Under the pieces are notes generated by a model. The model did not search any database. It was not told the origin of the DNA and was given only the letters and a program-made list of their open reading frames with translations. A stretch of 64,000 bases of DNA from Callorhinus ursinus (taxonomy: Eukaryota > Chordata > Mammalia > Carnivora > Otariidae), in the NCBI RefSeq assembly GCF_003265705.1, contig NW_020312788.1, forward strand, positions 3,276,193-3,340,192. The letters are read 5' to 3'. Shown here piece after piece: positions 33,996-45,830 of the stretch. A program made the position numbers and the translations under genes. How positions within the stretch are numbered: the first letter of the stretch is position 1; every line of letters starts with the position of its first letter.

Positions 33996-34868
33996 TCTGT
34001 TGATGGGTGTTTGAGGGAATGTATAGAGTCCAAATTATTGACCAGAACCCAAGCAAGATAAACCTGTTTTCTTGGGACCTTAGGGTTGCTGGCCTCCTGT
34101 TTCCCCAGCCTGTCTTCTGGGGGAGGGGCCTGCCGCGCTGTTACTCAGGCAACCTTGTTTAGGCAGAGTTGCCCTGCCCCCTTGTAGCGGGGGATGGGCT
34201 CTGCAGGAATCAGTTTTTGGGGCCTTTGTTCTCTGGCGGCTTTCCCTGGCGGCTTTCCATGTCTCCTCCATGAGTCAGAGCAGAAGAGACCATTTCCAAT
34301 CCTCTGCCTCAGAGCAGAGAGACCGCAGTCTGTTCTTCAGTGTGCTCTCCAGGCCACACCGTCTCCGTGTCTGTCCGTGCTGCTATAAACTGCAGCGGCC
34401 TGGGTTGTGCGCCCCTCCGCAGCACCCCTAGTCCTGCCTCCAGGTCGGAGCACGTCTCTGCCCTTTGTGCTTCTAAAACTGCCAGCCGCCCATGGATCGC
34501 ACGCACGACCCCGCCGCTCCGGGTTTCCGCCCCAGGGGCTGCCCTAAAGTCCTTTACCCGCCGCTACCGGTCTGCAAGTCTGTGCCCCGTCCCCAGGGAG
34601 CGAGGCTGTTGCTCACCGGCGGTGTAGGATCCCCACGGCCAGGCACCCTCCCGCTGCCATTTATCCTCCGGTATCTGCCCACGGAATCATGGCTCCCTGC
34701 TTCGTACCTCGAAACCAACCGCCTGTGATATTCTGTTTGTAGAGATCCAGATCTTCGTACATCTCAGGCTGGTTTCGTGGGTGCTCAGAGTGGTCTGGCA
34801 GATATCCAGCTCATTTCCGGGGACCAGTTGAAATAGGGTCCCCTACTCCTCCGCCATCTTTCCTAGTC
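33996..34868 (-). promoter_or_regulatory. L1 5' UTR, GC-rich promoter region
   Basis: This 873-bp leader is GC- and CpG-rich (densest about 34400-34640), unlike the AT-rich flanks, as expected for an L1 internal promoter. It includes the first transcribed base inferred from the target duplication at 34868. Short plus-strand open frames here (34340-34627, 34492-34728) are antisense to the promoter and show no known protein. Confidence 0.85.
34851..34860 (-). promoter_or_regulatory. YY1-like site at the L1 5' end
   Basis: On the L1 strand positions 9-18 read AAGATGGCGG, matching the YY1 core (AAGATGG). In human L1 a YY1 site at about the same distance from the 5' end directs the transcription start. 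The equivalence in this carnivore L1 is inferred from position and sequence. Confidence 0.7.
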
Positions 34869-35069
34869 TTGAAATAATATTTTAAGCAATAGTTTCTATT
34901 TAACCAATACTATTTGCTAGGACTATCTAAAATGTCTTACAAATAACTATTTGTATATACAATTTATGTATTTAGAAGACACATCATTGATTCTCTGCCT
35001 TGCTCACACTTATAATGTTCTCCGTAATTTACGTATAATCTTACTAACAATGATAAGAAATAGGTATCC

Positions 35070-35151
35070 TTTTTCCCATTATACAAAGGAGGAAAGTGAG
35101 GCCCAAAGAGTAAGGAACTTGCCCCAGTGTCACACAGCTAGTGAGTAATTA
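35070..35151 (-). repeat. MIR SINE core
   Basis: 'ttatacaaaggaggaaagtg', 'aggcccaaagagtaaggaac' and 'tcacacagctagtgagtaat' are a clear antisense MIR core. A Can-SINE inserted at its right end (35164). Confidence 0.75.
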
Positions 35152-35163
35152 AACTTGGATGTG

Positions 35164-35387
35164 GGGGGCGCCTGGGTGCCTTAGTTGGTTAAGCCCTGGA
35201 CTCTTGATTTCTGCTCAGGTCATGGTCTCAGGGTTGTGGGAGCGAGCCCTGAGTCAGGACCCGTGCTCAGGGGGAGACTGCTTCCACTCTCTCTCCCTCT
35301 GCCTCTGTCCCTGCCCCCCGCATCCCTCTCCCCTGCTCCCATGCATGCTCTCTCTCTAAATCAAATAAATCTTAAAAACAAAACAAC
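35164..35387 (+). mobile_element. Can-SINE, older subfamily
   Basis: It starts 'gggcgcctgggtgccttagt', continues 'gactcttgatttctgctcag' and ends with a C/T-rich part and the tail 'aaatcaaataaatcttaaaa'. Target duplications are 'aacttggatgtg' at 35152-35163 and 'aacctggatgtg' at 35388-35399. The body differs from the young arctoid type, which suggests an older source. Confidence 0.92.
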
Positions 35388-35399
35388 AACCTGGATGTG

Positions 35400-37087
35400 A
35401 ACACGAATCTTTTAAACTGTAATGTGTGGGTCTATACGCCATCTCCTACATTTCACTTTTCACATGTAGTCATCTTAAAAATTTTTGTTTTTCCTACTTC
35501 CATGGAATAATGTGAAGGTAGGGAAAATGGACTCACGGCTGCTGTGCATCTCACCATGGCTCAAGGGTCTTTCTGGCCCTGAGATCCTTAGTTCCATAAT
35601 GTAAATGCATAGTTATTGTTTTTTAATGAGAACTTAAGAAAGGATGAAGGATGCAGCTCCATTCATAAGGCTACTCCTTCACGATATTAAGATATCTAGA
35701 AAACCCTACCAATAATGATGCTTAAAGCTCAGACAATTCTAGGTCAGAAGGAAACAGTTGATCTTAAGGGATATTTTAATTGAGCTTTGAAGGTCCGATG
35801 AGGCACTCATCTCTGCCATAATGAAGCATTCATTTTATCTTGGGAAGAGTGTATAACTTGGCATCTGAGGCTCTGCCACTTACCAGCTATGTGACTGTAT
35901 TCAAGTAAATTCTCCTTTTAGGGCAGATTTGATAGTTTAGCTATTCCAATCTATTTCTCTTCCAATTCCCCTTTAGCTTTTCTTCCAGGAAACGGGCCAG
36001 TTGTAGAAGAAGCTGAAGTCCAAAACTGAATTTCCCAGGTCCCTTTACAACTTGGATAAAGGCATAGGACCCAGTTTCCAGCAATCAGATGCCTTGCGGC
36101 AACACATAGATGCAGGGCTGAGCAACATAAGATAGAAGCTACTTTCCAGTAATTTGGATGGATTGGAAAGCACATGGAGGGACAAAAGTGTCTGTTTTTT
36201 TCTCAAACACCTGTGATAGAATTTCCATTCTCCAAATGTGACATCAGAGGTGTGAGGATAGGCAGTGGAAGCAATATTGTACCCCCTAAAACAGCTCTAA
36301 AGAATTGTCAAGCTCCGTTTGGGCTGCACCGTTCATGGCCAAGCTGCTCTGGCTGGTTAGTAACCATATGTGGCTCTTGCCTCCCAGAAATTCCATGAGC
36401 TACCTAATGCCTCTCCGTAAATTCCCTTCTTTTTTACCCGGTAAAGTGGCTTCTGTTTTTTTTTTTTTTTTTGTAACTAAGAACCCCAAACCACACCATT
36501 CTCTCTACTTCTTGAGGTATAAAATGAAATGATGATAATCTAATTTTCAGGCTGGTTGTGAGACAATGGTAAGCTTTAAAGTGGCTTATAAATTGCTGGA
36601 CATTTACGCATTGTTTAGGTGAACTACCTACCACCATAAAATGAATGTGCCCTGCTATACTCATCTTGGGATTACCCATGTAAGGAGCAGCCTTTTGAAT
36701 TGAGGATCATATTTAAAAACTCTGTTTTCTCTCTCAATGTTGTCTAAAAATGTATGGCATGTGTCTTTTGGCTGGATGTCACATGGCCCTCTTGTTGTGA
36801 TCTTGCTTAGGGCAAGATGCCCCGGATGACAACTGATTATCTCTTTCAGGAAATTCTTGTGCACCTTTCTTCTAGGTGAATTCATTGAAAACCACTCAGC
36901 CTTCATTTAAAAATAGGCCACCATAAATACACTCTCAAAAATTGCTAAAAATGCATTTGGTTCTTTTTTTGTGATGTGTTAATTTTACCTGTATAATTAT
37001 ACATGGTATCATCCATGTGCTTACTCCTAAGTCTGAAGACATGCTGACAATTCATTATTCTCCATTCTTTTTTTTTCCCCCCCTTTG
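35400..37087. other. Intron-like stretch with small MIR pieces
   Basis: Plus-strand MIR scraps lie at about 35850-35920 ('ctctgccacttaccagctat') and 36500-36610. A T-run lies at 36457-36472. No gene was recognised in the rest. Confidence 0.4.
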
Positions 37088-37102
37088 GGAGGGAGGATTA
37101 CT

Positions 37103-37327
37103 ACTTTTTTCTTATTTAAGATTTCTTTATTTATTTGAGAGAGAGAGTGTGAATGCACACAGGGTGGGGAGGAGCAGCGGGAAAGGGAGGGAGAGAATCT
37201 CAAGCAGACCCCCCCCCCCCCACCGAGCATGGAGCCCACTGCAGGGCTCGATCTCATGACCTCAAGATCAGGACATGAGCCGAAACCAAGTCAGATGCTT
37301 AACTGACTGAGCCACCCAGAAGCCCCT
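37103..37327 (-). mobile_element. Can-SINE, older subfamily with a C-run
   Basis: The inverted tail 'tttaagatttctttattt', the GAGA tract, a run of about 14 C and 'atgagccgaaaccaagtcag' precede a head ending 'gccacccagaagcccc'. Divergent flanks 'ggagggaggattact' (37088-37102) and 'ggaagggagcattact' (37328-37343) are probable target duplications, in keeping with greater age. Confidence 0.9.
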
Positions 37328-37419
37328 GGAAGGGAGCATTACTGAAAGGAACCACTATGCTTTTGTTTGCATTTACTCATTCATCATATTTGATAATCCC
37401 ATGATTAAAATTTATATAT

Positions 37420-38140
37420 GTTATATTAAATACACAAACTAAAATGCAAATTCCCTTCCTTTAAGGAGCTTATAGTTATATTAACTATAATCTATGTGGG
37501 AAGAAACAAGGAATAATTAGAGTTATGGAATATGGTAACTATGATATAATTAATTCTTGATATGGATGATTGGGTTACATTCATGGAAGACACAAATTTC
37601 ACTTGGATCTCAAATTTTAAAAAGTGAATAGAGAAATCTCAATAGGAGAAAAATTGGTTGTGGGGAAGAGACATTCAATGGTAAGAGAAAAGCATTTGCA
37701 AAGAAACAAAGGTGTTAAATTGATTTACTTGGAGAATAGGGAGCCATCCGGTATGGCAGAGTGTTGGATTGTTGATAGAATGTAGGTGAAATTAAGTATG
37801 CAGAGGGAGTCATTGCTCGATTTATTTTTTCTCCACCACATCTTCATCATTTCTTCATTTTCAATATACTTTCATAACTTTACCACTGATTACATTTTGG
37901 GTTGATTGTTTCTTTATGTCCAGTGGAAAGACCCTTCTTCAATCACTAGGCTGGTTTCCTCATTGTTTTTAACTGTGTCCTATTTGATAAACTGTAACCT
38001 CTATAAGGACAAAGATTTTCTCTGACTTTATCACTATTTTTATTACTCATTATTATTTCTATCTTTATCACTATGCCAAGGATAATAGCACATTGCAAGA
38101 AATACTGTAGTTTATGAATGAATAACTGTTGAGTGAATGG
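37420..38140. repeat. L2-like fragments, mixed orientation
   Basis: About 37420-37740 has antisense L2-like text ('cttcctttaaggagcttata'), while 37900-38140 has sense text ('aaactgtaacctctataagg', 'atagcacattgcaagaaata', 'gttgagtgaatgg'). Both are old and their limits are approximate. Confidence 0.45.
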
Positions 38141-41100
38141 CTTCCAGACAGATAGCCATCCACAGTTATCCAATAAGATGACATCAACAAGAGCCCTGTT
38201 GAGGGCTCTTGAGAGCTGAGATGTCATAGATTAGTGGACTGTATTCCAGAGCAAGCATTTATGTGATGTGCTAGAAAGATACACCAAAAGGTGTTGTGTA
38301 GTCTGAGTGTATGATATCTTCTTTTATGCCTGGCCCTTTCCACTATGCCATTCTAGGCAAATTTCTGCCTCTGATTGAATTCCTGAACTCATGACTTTGT
38401 TGTAATGGTTCTAAATTAAAAATAAATTTTCTGGAAAAAAGATATAATTTCTGTGAATGACAATACACACACACACAATTAGCCTGGCATTAATAAAAGA
38501 GAAATTCAGAAAACATAACATAGAATCTAAACCTTTTCTGGGGTGAATATTTTTCAAAAATTTTCACAAGTTGTCAACAGTCAAATCCTTGAATTATTCT
38601 TTCCTGAATGTCTTTCTGAACCAATTTTTTTATAAATTATCTGGCTTGCTGTTGTGGTGGGTCATTTGTGATTACATCCATCTTGTCCAGTTACAGCAGT
38701 AACATGTGTAAATTGGATCTCTAAGGAGTGATAAAGTGATGCAAATAGTGCTTTTCACCTTGGGTTACCATAGCCACCATCATTATTTGCAATAGCTACT
38801 GTACTGTGTTCTATGAAATCCTCTAACAAGATGCTTCACCTCATATCACTTCCAACCTACTGATAAGAGTATAAACATTGAAAAGTGTGGAACCAGCATA
38901 ACTTCACTGCTAAAAATGTCCTTCCAGGAAATTATCTTCAGAGCCATTATTAGGCTGGTTTTAGTGTGCTTGGAAATTGTTTACAGTGGTCATATGTTGC
39001 CAAACTCAAGAGGAAAATACGCATTTTGGGGTAATAGGAATGGAGCAAAGAATAACCTCTGATAACTGAAAATTTTTCAAGGCATGAAGTGCAATAGTAA
39101 TAGTGAGCTCCTCGGTTCCTAGGTATATGTCAGTCCCAGAAGACTAATAGAGAAGTGCCAATGCTTCTTGGTGCCTGGGGAGCTCTAGGGCTTCTGGGGC
39201 AATTGTCAGAAATCAGGATTATTATTTATCTTCCACTTGGGTCAGAAACCTAAGCAAATAAGTAAATGCCCAATAGGAGTAATGTATTCATGGGGTATGA
39301 AAGAAGAAGGTTTTCAAAGTGCTGCCTTGTAACCAGACTGTATTCCAATATACTTATTACTTTGGGTGGTGAGATGCTAATAGGCAGAAACACTGGGTTA
39401 AATGAAGTTTACACATTAATTTATTGCAGGACTGCTCAGAACCTTTAGCATGATCTATTCCTTTGAGAATCTCCAGACAGACATAAAATGGCATGATGGA
39501 TTTTGATTTTACCAAATGCTTCCTAGGAACACAGTTCGAGATGCCGTGTGCTATTGGATAGTTAAGACGTTCCATGACTGCCCTTTTGGAACTTTAAATG
39601 ACTGTCATCACATTACTGTTACTGTATTTTTTGTTTCTTAGAAAAAGGGTCTAAAGAAAGGCAGACTGGTCACCGACTTTTGAGTACTTTATGGGGTAAG
39701 CATAATCCTATTAGAGTATCTATTTTTAAAAAAATTATTGTAAGCCTCGTATCTTGTAACTCTTAATTTTCCTAACTTTTCTGACAGTGTATTTTAAGGC
39801 TATATTGCTTTTGAGAAAGCTTTTATTTCAGTAGTGCAAAAAAGATACATACTCAAGACCAAAAAAAAAAAAGGTACATACTCAAGACAGATTTTTAGAG
39901 AATCAAAGTAAACAAAAAGAAGAAAATAAAAACCACCCATAATCCTATCAAGTAGATACAAGGACTGTTGAGTTGATACAGATCTTTATTTGCATCATAT
40001 TTTTTTAAATTATAAATATAGGATCATGTTGTAATGACATTTTCATGTGTTTGTTTTTTTTAGCATCATCAACACCTTTGCATACCATTACCTACCCTCA
40101 CTTTATTTTCAATTACTATGTATTTTATTTATGTAATCATCCCTCCACCGTGGGATATTTAGTCTAACAGACTTCCTGCATTTCCCAAGTTTATTGTGTT
40201 AGCATTCTCAGAGGTTCCAGTGATGTGAATATTAGAACAGATGACAATGTCCTTGGTTCTGTAAGCCTTCTCCTAGAAACTTCACATGTCTCAATTGCAC
40301 TGTCAGAAAACAGAGGCACCAACAATGATCTGCTGCCTGGAGTCCCTGAAATCATACTCACAGTGCTGCTGACAGTCATAACTTCCCAACCTGGCTCATT
40401 AATCTGCAACTACTACTTATTCCCGGGCCACTAATATTTCAGAGGAACAATACAAGCAATCGAAACCTGCAGTTTACAGGTCAAATCCACAGAACAGTAC
40501 TAAGTCAACCCTTCTGGCTCTTGAGATAAGAATAGTATAGCATCTGGGGGCCTTTATGATGGCAGCATGAAACAGTTCCATGTTTTGTTTGAAGTCTTCC
40601 AGATTATTTATCCCAAAGCTTATTCTATAATGAATGTCCATATCACTTACAAAATACATAGTATCATCAGCACAATTAGAGACAGTTATTAAGAGGTTGA
40701 AATTAGCACGACCTGGTAGTCTGTCTGATGAGCCAATTCCAATCATGATTTGAGCTATCAAGTATTGAGGATAGCTCTCTGGAGATTCTCCGTCAAAGTT
40801 CTTCAGGGCGTCAGGTCAGGTCTGACGTAAGGGAGCCTGGTGGGCTGGATCTCCCTGGTCTAAGTGGAGCTCCATGCTGTGTTGTGCGGGTGAGGTCTTG
40901 GTTATCTTTCATCCTAGCTGCACTTCCTGTGAAGCACCTCGAAGTAATATATCATATAAAGGAAGTCACTTTGGACTAGAAGTACCTTGGCTATCTCTAT
41001 GTGTCAATTGTGAAAATTTGTAGCTACAAACTTTAATTTTTTAATTGCCAAGAGTTTGGATTTCATTAATATTTTGAAAAGGCATTTGGTTAAGGGACTT
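38141..41100. other. Intron-like stretch without recognised gene
   Basis: A short CA run is near 38466, and a poly-A flanked by direct repeats lies at 39838-39888. A minus-strand frame is open from 40815 to 40474 (113 codons, no ATG near its start), followed downstream on the same strand by a second frame (40409-40191) whose stop lies in an AATAAA. I do not recognise either product, and they may be chance. Confidence 0.3.
39838..39888. repeat. Direct repeat flanking a poly-A run
   Basis: The 14-mer 'tacatactcaagac' occurs at 39846-39859 and 39875-39888, with A-runs before each copy and 12 A between them. It can be a tandem duplication or the trace of an almost empty retroposition event. Confidence 0.85.
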
Positions 41101-41109
41101 GTACCAGCA

Positions 41110-41340
41110 GGCAGTATTGTGAAGTATTAAAACTGTAGATCATGTAGTCAGACAACTCAAGTTCACATTCTGCCATTTACTCACTGTATCATTGCTCTGC
41201 AATCATTTCCTCAGCTAGAAGACAGGAAAAGTGTGCCTACTTCAGATTCATGAAAATGAAATGGAATAAATATCAGGAAAGCACTCACTAACAGTCTGGG
41301 CACATATTAGTGCTTCATAAACGCTATTGCTAATTTTAAT
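41110..41340 (+). repeat. MIR SINE
   Basis: 'gtagtcagacaactcaagtt', 'tgccatttactcactgtatc', 'catttcctcagctagaagac' and 'agtgcttcataaacgctatt' give an almost complete plus-strand MIR. An L2-like antisense piece follows at 41400-41510 ('gggcaggcactgtgctaaat'). Confidence 0.65.
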
Positions 41341-41645
41341 ATTTGAAGAAAATCATACATATATTAAATATTTTAATATATTTTATTATGAATTAGGATA
41401 CTATTGTTAATTTTCTCTCTTATGGGCAGGCACTGTGCTAAATCTTGAGGGTAGAAGGTTCAATAACATATCGTCCTCTAAGGAGTCGAAGTCCAGTCTG
41501 TAGTCACCTGGGGTTTATTTTAATATAGTGCTGTAAGTCATGAAATAAATGACACAAAAGTATGTATGAGATGTTGTGAAGGTGCACTGCTCAGTGTAGA
41601 CAGATGTAGGGAAGATTTGCTGGAGTCATACGGCCCAGGCAGCGG

Positions 41646-41689
41646 CGTTTCACTTGCTGGGCAACGACGTTTCACTTGCTGGGCAACGA
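41646..41689. repeat. Perfect 22-bp tandem duplication
   Basis: Two identical 22-base units run at 41646-41667 and 41668-41689, each containing cacttgctgggcaacga. No mismatch was seen, so the duplication is recent or an assembly artefact. Confidence 0.95.
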
Positions 41690-42085
41690 CATGGGCTACT
41701 GAAATGTGGTTACTGCTTTCCTCCAGGTCTTTCAACTCAGGCTTTCAATCTAAGAACTGGAGAGAATTCAAGTGTTTTTGTTTTGGCCACTGGCTTTTAT
41801 TGCCCTACAGAAGACATGATAAAACAGGTCCCTACTACTCTGTATGCAAAGTAACTTTTGTAATGATATATATCTTTTTATAGCTTCATTCAAAGAATAA
41901 ATTTTAATTCATTCGGATTGTTTTTTTCAGCTTCTTTAATATTTATGCCAAAATACATTCTATTCAAGTGTCCAAAAACCTGGACCAAGTCAACAGTTTC
42001 TGGTGTTTAAGCGAAAATAAGCAACAAGACAGAACAAAACAAAACTAAACAAAAAGAAAACCCCAAGAGGCCATTGTATTTTAAA

Positions 42086-42122
42086 GGAAACATATTATGG
42101 TATAATATGGAAACATATTATA
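42086..42122. repeat. Short tandem duplication, 23-bp unit
   Basis: The unit starting 'ggaaacatattatggtat' at 42086 is repeated for 14 bases from 42109. It is AT-rich and lies in otherwise unremarkable sequence. Confidence 0.85.
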
Positions 42123-42760
42123 CTCATTTAAATGACAAATCTAATAGCCTTCCATCCTTATTTCCTGTGGTTTACCATATTTTTCCTTTTCCTTGAGATT
42201 TTCTCTTGGCAGCAAATAGAGAATCTCAAAATCTGTACTTACTGTAACGATTTCGATTCTTTGTATTTTTGTCTGGGGCATTTAATTTTTCTAATTAGGA
42301 ACATGGCTTCGGTGCCTACTGGCAAAAAAACAGCTTGGTATTGCTTCTCACCCCTTGTTAGGAAAAGGGGGAGGCTGGAACAGGCCTTTGATCCTCATTA
42401 GATGGCTGATACTTTTCGTTTGTACATTTCGCAGAAGCTGTTCAGACCAGTCTGGCAATTCCACTGTGGCCAGGTTTGCTAACTGGAATGTGAAAGAGTA
42501 TCCATATCATCTCAATATCTTTGGGGAACTTGCCAATTTGGAGGCTTAATCCCATTGTTTTTCTTATCCTAAATTTAGCACAGAAAGGCACTCTCTCAAA
42601 TTTTTGGTCTCCCTTCAGACACAAACATGGCTCACAATGATTAAATGTTAGATGTGAATGAACCACAAAAGCCAACCTTCTTTCTGATGGGTGAACACCT
42701 TGAGCCTCTCCATATTATGTTATAACACTGGATGAAGGAGATGGCTCCGGAATAGCTTTT

Positions 42761-42911
42761 TAAATTTTTAAAAAAAATTTTTTTTTTTTTTTTTTAATTT
42801 GAGAAACAGCAATGTATCAGGACAGAGGGTAGCTATACTTTGGTGAATGTAGCCAAATGTATGAATTTGTTGAAGCACTGTGCTGTAAACCTGAAACTAA
42901 TGTAACATTGT
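42761..42911. mobile_element. Small insertion with L1 3' UTR-like sequence
   Basis: Flanks 'ggaatagctttt' (42749-42760) and 'ggagtagctttt' (42912-42923) look like target duplications. The insert begins with an A/T stretch and a long T-run and ends with 'aacctgaaactaatgtaaca', a motif of L1 3' UTRs read on the plus strand. The T-run at the left implies a minus-strand insertion while the UTR text is in plus sense, so the piece may be inverted or rearranged. Confidence 0.5.
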
Positions 42912-42929
42912 GGAGTAGCTTTTCAAAGA

Positions 42930-45318
42930 AATGCTTTAAAAAAAAGCTATTCGAGGAGGTTCTAAGTATTACACAGGTATGTTTATCAAGTTGTCATTCC
43001 CAGTGAACTGCAGGATAGCTAAGTAAGGCAGCAGCAGTTTCTTTGCTTGCCTGAAAAGGATTTCAGTGCATTTATGATTGCTTTAGAAACATCATCGCAA
43101 CATCTTACAAGGAGAACTTCTGCACGGTGATTAACCATTTGTAACCAAAGTAAAAGAACCAGCAGAATCTAAAGCTAAAACTCGGGTCTCTGATTCTACT
43201 AAGAGACTTGTTATCTTTGGAAAAGAGCCCACATTGTGCCTTTCAAGGACAGATAAGCCAAGGTAAGCTGCTCTTTCTCCATCTTCCCACGAAAGATGTA
43301 CTCTAGGAAGACTACTATTCAGACAGGGCTGACTTTTTTATAAAGAAAAATCTAGACTTTGTTTGGGTGCCATCTATTTTTTGACTTCAAGTTTAGTTTT
43401 CTACCAGGGGCACGAAGGTTTACACGGAAGACAGGTCCATGCATTAAGTAAGCCTTCATGCAAAGATACAAAATAGAGGCTCCTTTTAGTCTGAGTGTAT
43501 TTAAAGATCCTGTGACCCACAAGAATACCATTGCCCTGACCTGATTCTTTTTTATTTTTGAATTCTGACCTGTGTTAGAGAATGTTTTTGAAATGCAGAC
43601 CAACACACCATATTTTGTCCAGTAAAGTTTTATTTTTAGATAATAATCTACCACAGAATTCAACCTTTCACTGATATAGAAGTCCAACATTGAGCTTGCT
43701 TTTGTTAAAAACTCTGATTTCATCCTTACAGTTTAAATTTCAATGTAGGAAGTAGTCTTAAGAGATGATTTAAGATAATCCTCTACTCCAGGGATAAATG
43801 ACAGCATTTTAGATATAGATGTTTCTTAGGAGCTATAGGAAGAGACTTTTTAGAATTTCCCTTGGGAATTTGTACTAGGCTCTGATCAAGTTCATGTAAA
43901 GATGTCATTTTTCACATACAGACTAGCTATTCCTATAATTTCAGCACATATCTTCCAGGTTTACCCTGGGACTTGGTGGGTGATGGTCAAACCACTTCTC
44001 TTTTATATTGCTTATGTGAAGACTGTGCAGAACTTTCAGCTTTCCTTTCCCCAGATTAAGACATGTCCACTGCAACGGTGGCACCAAAAATTTTATACCC
44101 CACATAGTTATTCTATTGTTCCAGTGTCACGTTTCAATGAGCAAATCAGGAAATAGCTACCTTTGGGTATGGTTTTCTCCTGACTCACTGGTGCTGAAAC
44201 ATCGTCAGGATCTTCCTGAATTTTGTTTAAAGAACTGAATTTCCCTGTGATCCACACTGAATGATCTGCAAGGGTCATTGGTGCCTCTATATTTGTTTTT
44301 GTTAAATTAACTTCCTAGTCTGGGAGTTTTGAGCTCATAACATCTGCCATGTAGCTTAGCCTCTGAGCCGTGGGGCTCAGAGGAAGCTCTATTTCAAGGA
44401 CGAGGAAGCCAAGGAGGGGAAGGGGGGCATGCTTATTTTCACTTTACATTTACATCTCAGTACAACTAGTGAATCTAAACTCTAGTTGGAGATAGCATTA
44501 GGTGCCAAACTGCTACTGTCATTTGCATAATGTGTAATCTAAGGTGTTGATTCATCTCTGATAGACAGGCAAGTTTAGTGAGGGGAGGCGAAATTACACA
44601 TCGCCCCTCTGCCTGCCCCTTAAGAAACCAATCACATTCCTTCTCTCCATCAACTCCACAGAGGCAGGGACCTTTCTGCTCCACTGCACATGCCTCTTGT
44701 CTCCACTTAGCAAATTGACTGATGGCACTGGCTCTTCCCCTGCCACTGCCTCTGATGCTGCTAAGAGCTGCTTCTCCCCCCTGTACCCCCAAAGGGAAGA
44801 AACTGATGTAAATGTGGCTGGCTGGTTTGGGGTGCATTTTTTTTAACTTCCCTTTTGTAAAACTGCATCCCGTCCCTCCATAGGACCTACTCTTTGAAGA
44901 CTGCGCAGGAACATATAGTTTGGCAAATAGTGTGTTACTAAAATCGAACCACTGGCTTTTAATGTAATTGCAGAGTAACTTGATTTTAATAGATTATTTG
45001 TTGAAGGTGGCAGTTTGGCATAGAATTTTGGTTTTAGAGACTGGACATATAACTGCATGTTTATGAAAAACATCAAGTGCCTTTGTTTTAACAAATGGAG
45101 CCTCTCATTTTAATAAAATTCCGAACATTAAATATTCAGTGTAATTTCTATTTTAAAATACACACAGTTCGGAAGGGAGACTCCCACAACTTTGACTTTT
45201 GCAATATTGTCTTAACTTTGTTGTTGTTCCCACTCTATAGTAATGGTGCTGTTTAGTCCATTCTCTGGAGGATCAAGGGTGGGAGGTTTCTATATCCCTC
45301 TTATTATAAACTTTTCTT
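42930..45318. other. Intron-like stretch without recognised features
   Basis: No SINE, L1 or recognised exon was seen. The longest open frames (43352-43723 and 44475-44837, both minus) show no protein I know and no start or splice support. Confidence 0.4.
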
Positions 45319-45523
45319 TTTTAAAGATTTATTTATTTTAGAGAGAGAGAGAGCAAGTGAGCATGTGTGTGTGGTGGGGGGAGGGGCAGAGGGAGAGAAC
45401 CTCACGCAGACCCCCAGCTGAGTGCAGAGCCTGAAGCTGGGGCCCAGTCCTAGGACCCTGAGATCATGACCTGAGCCATAATCAAAAGTTGGATGCCTAA
45501 CCAACTGAGCCACCCAGGCGCCC
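45319..45523 (-). mobile_element. Can-SINE, older subfamily
   Basis: Inverted tail 'ttaaagatttatttatttta', GA tract, a GT/GGGG stretch, 'gatcatgacctgagccataa', and the inverted head ending 'gccacccaggcgcccc'. Weak direct repeats ('attataaacttttc' and 'actatcaacttttt') flank it. The 'ataatcaaaagttggatgcc' segment marks the older subfamily. Confidence 0.92.
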
Positions 45524-45589
45524 CACTATCAACTTTTTCTAAAAATTTATATGAATATTTGTTATAAACATAACACATTTTCTCTAATT

Positions 45590-45830
45590 CTCAAATAATC
45601 ATCCTCCTTTTTAGCAATGAAGAAACTGAGGCCTAGAGTATTTAAGAGACTTTTCCCATTCTTTTTGGTCGAACCACATGAAATTGCCACTATGGGGCTT
45701 AAAAATAGTTGAAATAGGCAGCTTCATATGGCTCAACCCAACAGCTATTTGGGAGAGTCAGGATTCAAACTCGAGTCATCCAGGGTCAAAGTAAGCCTTC
45801 CTTCCACTATGCTGTGATGTTGCCTTATTT
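45590..45830 (-). repeat. MIR SINE, possibly with an internal insertion
   Basis: 'gcaatgaagaaactgaggcc' and 'aggattcaaactcgagtcat' to 'ccttccactatgctgtgatg' are the two ends of an antisense MIR. The middle is longer than usual. A sense L2 tail follows at about 45840-45905. The stretch 45906-46829 contains nothing recognised. Confidence 0.5.

Larger units (their letters stand above)
28933..34868 (-). mobile_element. Full-length L1 LINE with perfect 16-bp target duplications
   Basis: A 5,936-bp autonomous-type retrotransposon: 5' UTR (33996-34868), ORF1 (33022-33995), ORF2 (29215-33025) and 3' UTR with A-tail (28933-29214). Direct repeats 'ttgaaataatatttta' at 28917-28932 and 34869-34884 match perfectly. 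On the element's strand the insertion point reads ...gctt/aaaat, close to the L1 endonuclease target TT/AAAA. Length and intact 5' end suggest a relatively recent insertion, yet both ORFs carry stops and frameshifts, so it is not expected to be active. Confidence 0.97.

Noticed and set aside
44475..44837. 120-codon minus-strand open frame
   Set aside because: No known protein, no conserved motif and no transcript signals. A frame of this length is expected by chance in 64 kb.
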